This document shows, piece by piece, positions 6,277-10,771 of a stretch of DNA of 10,771 bases. Where the stretch lies: the NCBI GenBank assembly GCA_020850915.1, contig JADZDV010000436.1, positions 1 to 10,771 on the forward strand, in the 5' to 3' direction. The notes below the pieces were generated by a model. It was not told where the DNA came from. It saw only the letters and a list, made by a program, of their open reading frames with translations, and did not search any database. The number at the start of each line of letters is the position of its first letter. Position 1 is the first letter of the stretch. The position numbers and the translations under genes were made by a program. Origin of the DNA: Chloroflexota bacterium. Its GTDB lineage: Bacteria > Chloroflexota > UBA6077 > JADZDV01.

Positions 6277-7074
6277 TCACGACGAGCGGCGGGCGTTCGG
6301 GTCGGCGGGTGCAATGGGGCGCCGGTAGGCGCGCACGAGCAGGCAGAGCATCACGCCGGCGAAGAAGGCTCCGCCGGCGATCCACATGATCGCTCCACCG
6401 AGCTGCTGGTCCGCCAGCGGGGTCAGGCCCCAGGCTGTGGTCGTCTCGGCGTAGACGGGGTAGAAGGACGTGCTGGCGAGCGCGAGAGTCGCCCCGAGCA
6501 AGTCGCCCACCATCCAGGTCGTGAACAGAACGAGCAGCGACTCGCTCGTCGACCAGCGCTGGCCCCGCGGGAGCTCCGGCCCGGTCAGCTCCCACCAGAG
6601 GAGGAGCGCGCTGAGAAAGAAAGAGCCGTGCTCCAGCACGTGTACCAGCGGGTGCTGGAGCGCCGCGGCGTAGCTCGGCGGCAGATGCCAGCCGACCATC
6701 CCTCCGTTGACCAGGAGCGCCACGCTGACTGGCCGGCCGACGACCGCTAGCACCGAACGGACCGGCCGTCGCCCGAGGGTGTAGCGCAGGAGGGCGCGCC
6801 GCTGCACGGATGGCAGTCCGCGCAGGATCACCAGCAGAGGACGCCCCAGGACCAGCAGCGGCGGCGCCGCGATGATCAGGAGCATATGCTGCACCATGTG
6901 CGCGGAGAACAGCGCCTCGCTGAGCGTGTCGATCGGACCCAGCAGCGCCGCTGCGACGACGGCGATGCCTCCCATAAAGCTCACCGCGCGCCAGCGAGAC
7001 GGAACGACCCGCCCGGCGCGGTACGCCGACCGGTAGGCCAGCGCGTACGCGACGGCGGCCGCTGCCAGTAGCAC
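6277..7074 (-). CDS. ctaG: CtaG-like cytochrome oxidase assembly membrane protein (caa3_CtaG family)
   Basis: This 265-residue polytopic membrane protein of the caa3_CtaG family is needed in Bacillus for active caa3 oxidase and is thought to help build the copper site. It shows about seven hydrophobic spans. Family landmarks are GPIDTLSEALFSAHMVQHMLL (46-66; H59, M60, H63), GWHLPPSYAAAL (128-139), HVLEH (145-149), and WGLTPLADQQLGGAIMWI (215-232). The His/Met pairs are plausible copper contacts. The start is GTG 7074, the first usable start after an in-frame stop. It has no well-spaced Shine-Dalgarno, and the usual short polar N-terminus is nearly absent, so the true start is uncertain. It lies 243 bases upstream of the small membrane gene in the same direction and probably matures the heme-copper enzyme encoded there. 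It is a different protein from the proteobacterial Cox11 that is also called CtaG. Confidence 0.9.
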   Translation of the reverse strand: MLLAAAAVAYALAYRSAYRAGRVVPSRWRAVSFMGGIAVVAAALLGPIDTLSEALFSAHMVQHMLLIIAAPPLLVLGRPLLVILRGLPSVQRRALLRYTLGRRPVRSVLAVVGRPVSVALLVNGGMVGWHLPPSYAAALQHPLVHVLEHGSFFLSALLLWWELTGPELPRGQRWSTSESLLVLFTTWMVGDLLGATLALASTSFYPVYAETTTAWGLTPLADQQLGGAIMWIAGGAFFAGVMLCLLVRAYRRPIAPADPNARRSS

Positions 7075-7474
7075 CCCTATCCGGGTGACCTGCCCGGGCG
7101 TGCCAACCTGCCTCCTCCTGGCTCAGGGTCTCCACCCTGGGCCGTCAAGCCTCGGCCGATTGTACGGCCCGGCCGGCTGCCAGTTCCGAGACCGACAACG
7201 AGGCCACCATCTCTGCGTCGCAACTGGTATCCGTGTGGCCTGGCTGGGTGCAAGTTGCGACGGGTGGGCGCTGGCGTCGCCATCCAGCCGTGTCTCCGCC
7301 GCGGCGTACGGTGCTCTGGCCGCCGGTGCGCGCGTTTTTTCGTTAACAGCGCTCCGCGATCTCGGGACCGTCGCTCGGGACTACAATGAACGTCGAATGC
7401 CCGGGCTCGCCCTCGGTCCTGCGCGCACTCACCCTGGACGTCCGCCGGCAGCCTCGCTGGAGGAGCGACACCGC
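7075..7474. other. Divergent intergenic region (400 bases)
   Basis: This gap lies between the divergent CtaG-like and TIM-barrel genes. It holds the hairpin at 7120-7143 and a TACAAT box at 7382-7387 that could be the -10 of the TIM-barrel gene, though no good -35 lies 16-18 bases upstream. A T-run at 7336-7341 has no adjacent stem and is not called a terminator. The open frames crossing it have no recognisable domains. Confidence 0.5.
7120..7143. other. 10-bp hairpin with tetraloop upstream of ctaG-like gene
   Basis: GGCTCAGGGT (7120-7129) pairs with ACCCTGGGCC (7134-7143) around the 4-base loop CTCC. On the plus strand all ten pairs form, one as G-U; on the minus strand one becomes an A-C mismatch. 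It lies 46 bases before the CtaG-like start and could sit in its leader or mark a regulatory site. No T-run follows. Confidence 0.35.
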
Positions 7475-8338
7475 ATGCAGCTTGCCTTTGCCACCAGCGC
7501 GTTTCGACGCTTCGCCCTGGCGGGCGCGCTCGAAGCGATAGCCGGGGCCGGCTACCCGGCCGCCGAGATCATGTGCGATGCGCCGCACGCCTACCCTGAG
7601 CAGCTCTCCACCGCCGATCGGCGCGCGATTCGCACGGAGCTCAACTCGCGCCGTCTGGCGGTCTCGAACCTGAACGCCTTCATGATGACGGCCGTCCACG
7701 GCCCGCGCCCCGGTGGCGACCTCCCCCGTCTGGCGCGAGACTTCTGGTACCCATCCTACATCGACCCGGATCCGGCCGAGCGGCGCAAACGGATCGAGCA
7801 CACGAAGGCCTGCGTGCAGCTTGCCTACGAGCTTGGCGCGCCTTCGATCTCGATCGAGCCGGGTGGACCGTTGGATGGGCGAGACGAATCGGTCGGTCTG
7901 GACCTGTTCCAGCAGGCGCTGGAGGAGATCCTGCCGCTGGCGGAGAAGCTGGGCGTATGGGTCTGCATCGAGCCGGAGCCCGGCCTGGTGATCGAGCGGA
8001 GCGAGCAGTACTTGCGCTTCATCCCGCGCATCACCTCGTCCGCCGCGGCGATGAACTTCGACGTGGGCCACATCTACTGCGTCGGCGAAGACCCCGCCGA
8101 AGCCGCCCGTCGCCTCGGCGGCCAGATCCGCCACATCCAGATCGAGGACATCGCCCCGAGTCGCGAGCACCGCCACCTGACCCCCGGCGAGGGCGCCATT
8201 GACTTTCACGCTCTCCGCCAGGCCCTCGCCGACATCGGCTACCAGGGCAACGTCACGGTGGAGCTTTACCCCTACCTCGACGATCCGGCCGAGGCTGCCG
8301 CGAACAGTCTGAAGAGGTTGCGGGGGTACGGGTACTGA
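7475..8338 (+). CDS. Sugar phosphate isomerase/epimerase-like protein (xylose isomerase-like TIM barrel)
   Basis: This 287-residue soluble protein belongs to the AP-endonuclease-2/xylose-isomerase-like TIM-barrel family. Such proteins bind divalent metal and isomerise, epimerise or dehydrate sugars and related polyols. Strand-end acidic and His residues fit the family's metal site: E128 (ISIEPGG), E166/E168 (CIEPEPG), D196 and H199 (NFDVGHIY), E224/D225 (IQIEDI), H232/H234 before PGEGAIDF, and E263 (VELYPY). The start is ATG 7475 with GGAGGAG at 7459-7465 and a 9-base spacer. The same frame is open for hundreds of bases upstream but is not protein-like there. It is monocistronic in this window, divergent from the CtaG-like gene and followed by the repeat block. 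The substrate is unknown. Confidence 0.92.
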   Translation: MQLAFATSAFRRFALAGALEAIAGAGYPAAEIMCDAPHAYPEQLSTADRRAIRTELNSRRLAVSNLNAFMMTAVHGPRPGGDLPRLARDFWYPSYIDPDPAERRKRIEHTKACVQLAYELGAPSISIEPGGPLDGRDESVGLDLFQQALEEILPLAEKLGVWVCIEPEPGLVIERSEQYLRFIPRITSSAAAMNFDVGHIYCVGEDPAEAARRLGGQIRHIQIEDIAPSREHRHLTPGEGAIDFHALRQALADIGYQGNVTVELYPYLDDPAEAAANSLKRLRGYGY

Positions 8339-8785
8339 CGCAGGGCAGGCCCCGGGGCCGCCCGCGTTGCTGTCCCAGGATGGTTCCATCTACGGTAGGG
8401 GCGACCTTCGGTCGCCAGGGCAGGCACGGGGACCTGCCCCTACCGGCGCGGGCCCTACCCGATTCCTGCGCACCGGCGCGACCGGTAGGGGCACCCCCCG
8501 TGGGTGCCCTGGTCCGTCTCGTCGACCACCCTCGACGTCCAGGACCAACCCACACCTGGTAGGGGCGGCCCCCCGTGGCCGCCCTTGGTCCTTCGACACG
8601 CGTTGCCACGAGGCAAGGGGCGATCTGCGATCGCCAGGGCAGGCACGGGGACCTGCCCCTACCGGGCGGGGCTGCACCCGATTCTTGCGCACCGGCGCGA
8701 TCGGTAGGGGCGGCCCTCCGTGGCCGCCCTGCCCACGAAACGGTCGCCCTCGACGTCCGGGTTCGCCCTACCCATCGGGGCTGAC
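8339..8785. repeat. Hairpin-rich repeat block, two roughly 219-bp tandem units
   Basis: This is an intergenic block between the TIM-barrel gene and hsdM. After a 12-base palindrome GGCCCCGGGGCC (8348-8359), a unit starts at 8394 and restarts near 8613. Corresponding points are offset by 218-220 bases (8414 to 8633; 8529 to 8747). Each unit carries hairpins with stems of 7-8 bp and a shared CCGATTCnTGCGCACCGGCGCGA segment. Seven hairpins occur at 8400-8416, 8418-8439, 8489-8509, 8563-8584, 8619-8635, 8637-8658 and 8708-8729. Frames reading through the block give repetitive Arg/Gly/Pro-rich peptides that I regard as non-genic. It may act as dispersed REP- or MITE-like elements and as a transcription barrier behind the TIM-barrel gene. 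Confidence 0.85.
8394..8444. repeat. 51-bp element with 9-bp terminal inverted repeats
   Basis: GGTAGGGGC (8394-8402) and its exact complement GCCCCTACC (8436-8444) bound a 51-base segment holding two hairpins, GGCGACC-TTC-GGTCGCC and GGGCAGG-N8-CCTGCCC. A diverged second copy ends with the same GCCCCTACC (8655-8663), but its left end is AAGGGGC instead of GTAGGGGC. GGTAGGGGC also opens the hairpins at 8489, 8563 and 8708. The layout resembles a short non-autonomous palindromic repeat. Confidence 0.7.
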
Positions 8786-8815
8786 TTGACAACCGTGCAC
8801 CGCGCCCCGTGTAAT
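8786..8815 (+). promoter_or_regulatory. Strong sigma70-type promoter for hsdM
   Basis: A perfect TTGACA (8786-8791) is followed after 18 bases by TGTAAT (8810-8815), a five-of-six match to the -10 consensus. Transcription would start near 8822. It lies directly after the repeat block and ahead of hsdM, with no other gene it could serve. It is the best promoter match in the window. Confidence 0.75.
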
Positions 8816-8848
8816 TGTCGGCGCTGACGTTCGTGGCATGAGACGACC

Positions 8849-8864
8849 GGGGAGCGTGACTGTG
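8849..8864 (+). promoter_or_regulatory. Ribosome binding site that favours the GTG 8862 start of hsdM
   Basis: GGGGAG at 8849-8854 lies 7 bases before GTG 8862. The upstream in-frame ATG at 8838 would have only about 15 bases of leader from the predicted transcription start and no Shine-Dalgarno sequence. GTG 8856 is only one base from the GGGGAG. The position therefore supports GTG 8862. Confidence 0.55.
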
Positions 8865-10505
8865 GCCGAACTGCGCGAGGTGGATCCCAGCGTCGCCGCC
8901 GATCTCTTCGGGCAGGCGGTCAGCCGGAGCCCGAAGCGCGGCAGGGCGGCGGGGGCGCGCTCGGCGCCGAAGAGCGGCAACGGCCGAAGCGAGCTGGGCT
9001 TCGAGGCGAAGCTCTGGCAGGCTGCCGACGCCCTCCGCAACAACATGGACGCCGCCGAGTACAAGCACGTCGTCCTCGGCCTGATCTTCCTGAAGTACAT
9101 CTCCGACGCCTTCGAGGGGAAGCGCGCGGAGCTCGAAGCCGAGCGCGACCAGGGCGCCGACCCGGAGGACCCGGACGAGTACCGCGCGGCGAGCATCTTC
9201 TGGGTGCCGAAGAAGGCCCGCTGGGCGCACCTGAAGGACAATGCCCCCCAGCCGACCATCGGCACGACCGTCGACGACGCCATGGCGGCCATCGAGCAGG
9301 ACAATCCCTCCCTCAAGGGCGTCCTGCCGAAGGACTACGCCCGCCCGGGCCTGGACAAGCAGCGGCTCGGCCAGCTCATCAACCTCGTCAGCGACATCGG
9401 CCTCGGCAGTCCCGCCGACCGGGCGAAGGACATTCTCGGCCGGGTCTACGAGTACTTCCTGGCCCAGTTCGCCAGCGCCGAGGGCAGGAAGGGCGGCCAG
9501 TTCTACACGCCCTCCCACGTCGTGCGGGTGCTGGTGGAGATGCTCGCGCCGTACAGAGGGCGCGTCTACGACCCGTGCTGCGGCTCCGGCGGGATGTTCG
9601 TCCAGAGCGAGAAGTTCATCGAGGCGCACAGCGGGCGCATTGGCGACATCTCGATCTACGGCCAGGAGTCCAACTACACCACCTGGCGCCTGGCCAAGAT
9701 GAACCTCGCCATTCGCGGCATCGACGCCCAGATCGCCCACGGCGACACCTTCCACGACGACCGCTATCCCGACCTCAAGGCCGACTACGTCCTGGCGAAT
9801 CCGCCTTTCAACGACAGCGACTGGCGGGGCGAGCTGCTGCGGGAGGACCGGCGCTGGGCCTACGACGCGCCGCCGGCCAGCAACGCCAACTTCGCCTGGG
9901 TGCAGCACTTCATCCACCACCTCGCGCCCACCGGTCTGGCCGGCTTCGTCCTGGCGAATGGCTCGATGTCCTCGAACCAATCGGGCGAAGGCGAGATCCG
10001 CAAGAACATCGTCGAGGCCGACCTGGTGGATTGCATGGTCGCCCTGCCCGGCCAGCTCTTCTACTCGACCCAGATCCCCGTCTGCCTCTGGCTCCTGGCG
10101 CGAGACAAGCGGAACGGCCGCTTCCGAGACCGCCGCGGCGAGACGCTCTTCATCGACGCCCGCAAGCTGGGCACCCTGACCGACCGCGTCCACCGCGAAT
10201 TGACCGACGATGACATCGCGAAGATCGCCGGCAGCTACCACGCCTGGCGCGGGGACGAAGGCGGGGCTGAGTACGCCGACGTGCCGGGCTTCTGCAAGAG
10301 CGCGACGCTGGAAGAGATCCGCCAGCACGGCCACGTCCTGACGCCTGGCCGCTACGTTGGCGCCGATGTTGCCGACGAGGAAGACGAGCCGTTCGACGAG
10401 AAGATGGCGCGGCTTAGCAAGGCCCTTCGCCAGCAGATGGACCAAGCGACCCGTCTGGATGTTGCTATCGTCGCCAACCTCGAAAGGCTCGGATATGCTT
10501 CCTGA
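8862..10505 (+). CDS. hsdM: Type I restriction-modification system, N6-adenine methyltransferase subunit
   Basis: This is the modification subunit of a type I restriction-modification complex. With HsdS it transfers a methyl group from S-adenosylmethionine to adenine N6 in a bipartite target. From GTG 8862 it has 547 residues, normal for HsdM. Residues 1-45 are a basic, low-complexity lead. The HsdM N-terminal helical domain runs from about 47 to 200 ([21 protein letters not shown]... ). The methyltransferase domain follows: [18 protein letters not shown] (211-228), SAM motif DPCCGSGGM (237-245) and catalytic NPPF (313-316). The end (about 505-547) is a predicted helical, coiled-coil-like tail. 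ATG 8838 is an alternative start that adds eight residues. The gene overlaps hsdS by 11 bases, so translation is likely coupled. No hsdR or anti-restriction gene is visible; hsdR may lie beyond the right edge. Confidence 0.96.
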   Translation: MAELREVDPSVAADLFGQAVSRSPKRGRAAGARSAPKSGNGRSELGFEAKLWQAADALRNNMDAAEYKHVVLGLIFLKYISDAFEGKRAELEAERDQGADPEDPDEYRAASIFWVPKKARWAHLKDNAPQPTIGTTVDDAMAAIEQDNPSLKGVLPKDYARPGLDKQRLGQLINLVSDIGLGSPADRAKDILGRVYEYFLAQFASAEGRKGGQFYTPSHVVRVLVEMLAPYRGRVYDPCCGSGGMFVQSEKFIEAHSGRIGDISIYGQESNYTTWRLAKMNLAIRGIDAQIAHGDTFHDDRYPDLKADYVLANPPFNDSDWRGELLREDRRWAYDAPPASNANFAWVQHFIHHLAPTGLAGFVLANGSMSSNQSGEGEIRKNIVEADLVDCMVALPGQLFYSTQIPVCLWLLARDKRNGRFRDRRGETLFIDARKLGTLTDRVHRELTDDDIAKIAGSYHAWRGDEGGAEYADVPGFCKSATLEEIRQHGHVLTPGRYVGADVADEEDEPFDEKMARLSKALRQQMDQATRLDVAIVANLERLGYAS

Positions 10506-10771
10506 CTGGCCAACGAGGACGGTGGCAGAGTGCGCCGCTCCCGAGCCGTACTCAACGCAGATCGTGCCGTTCGGCAAAGCCCTGATGAGTGGCGAGTACA
10601 AACCGTCAGGGGTACCTGTCCTGCGCGGTGTGAATGTCAATCACGGTCGGTTCCATGACGATGACTATGTGTTTATTGATGACGAAAAGGCTGAGAGCCT
10701 TAGCAAGTTTGAGTCCTATCCTGGGGATGTGCTTCTCGTCCACAAAGGGACCCTTGGCCCGATAGGACTCA
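10495..10771 (+). CDS. hsdS: Type I restriction-modification specificity subunit, partial (C-terminus beyond right edge)
   Basis: The first 92 codons of HsdS are present. HsdS reads the two halves of the DNA target and holds two HsdM subunits. The visible part is the start of the first target-recognition domain: [14 protein letters not shown], then [15 protein letters not shown] (about 42-56), [12 protein letters not shown], and [17 protein letters not shown] (about 76-92), the typical TRD turn with the '[10 protein letters not shown].G.iGl' pattern. The start ATG 10495 lies inside the last codons of hsdM, with AAAGG (10483-10487) 7 bases upstream. The last 120 bases are only about 49% G+C (59 of 120), far below hsdM, as often seen in exchanged recognition domains. 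The target sequence cannot be predicted. Confidence 0.93.
   Translation, partial: MLPDWPTRTVAECAAPEPYSTQIVPFGKALMSGEYKPSGVPVLRGVNVNHGRFHDDDYVFIDDEKAESLSKFESYPGDVLLVHKGTLGPIGL

Noticed and set aside
6140..7135. Long minus-strand frame overlapping the CtaG-like gene
   Set aside because: It is a shadow of the CtaG-like gene in another frame. It lacks membrane helices or any motif.
7336..7341. Run of six T as a possible intrinsic terminator
   Set aside because: No stable stem immediately precedes it, and it lies in a divergent promoter region where no transcript needs to end.
7085..7474. N-terminal extension of the TIM-barrel gene
   Set aside because: GGAGGAG at 7459-7465 and the typical family N-terminus fix the start at 7475.
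8394..8740. Repeat block as a CRISPR array
   Set aside because: Repeats are large, few and diverged, with no regular short repeat-spacer pattern and no cas genes.
8367..8789. Plus- and minus-strand frames through the hairpin block giving repeated Arg/Gly/Pro-rich peptides
   Set aside because: The peptide repeats are translations of the DNA repeats in several frames at once, with no ribosome sites or domains.
8253..10640. Very long minus-strand open frame antisense to hsdM and the repeat block
   Set aside because: It mirrors the codon pattern of hsdM, a well-supported gene with clear motifs. Its product has no recognisable domain and its end runs through hairpin repeats.

Overview
The window is GC-rich (about two thirds G+C by eye) and carries ordinary bacterial genes with Shine-Dalgarno sites. 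It probably comes from a Chloroflexota-like bacterium, such as a Thermomicrobia/Sphaerobacter-type lineage or an environmental relative. This guess rests on gene content and on a block of hairpin repeats of the GGTAGGGGC...GCCCCTACC kind that I associate with such genomes. It is an inference, not a measurement.

Layout, left to right. (1) Positions 1-995, minus strand: the N-terminal 331 residues of a cytosine-deaminase-like amidohydrolase, running off the left edge. (2) A 478-base divergent gap with a perfect 9-bp inverted repeat at 1399-1427. (3) 1474-2349, plus: a fumarylacetoacetate-hydrolase-family enzyme. (4) 7074-2428, minus: a respiratory cluster in the order CtaG-like assembly protein, a 56-residue single-span membrane protein, a CuA-containing subunit II, a heme-copper catalytic subunit I and an NADPH:quinone-reductase-like protein. 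A candidate promoter lies between the CtaG gene and the small membrane gene. (5) A 400-base divergent gap, then a xylose-isomerase-like TIM-barrel protein at 7475-8338, plus. (6) 8339-8785: a repeat block with seven strong hairpins arranged in two roughly 219-bp tandem units. (7) From 8786: a clear sigma70-type promoter, hsdM and the start of hsdS, which is cut by the right edge. These are the modification and specificity subunits of a type I restriction-modification system.

The most interesting element is the heme-copper cluster. Subunit I keeps every heme and copper histidine of a B-type (ba3-like) oxygen reductase. It has glutamine where the active-site tyrosine of helix VI should be, and it lacks the alternative helix VII tyrosine of cbb3 oxidases. 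With an intact CuA subunit II, a CtaG-like copper-assembly protein and a tiny membrane subunit, this looks like a B-family-derived nitric oxide reductase or another non-canonical heme-copper reductase rather than a plain cytochrome c oxidase. The putative quinone reductase 27 bases downstream may be co-transcribed with it. The amidohydrolase also departs from its family at two catalytic positions.
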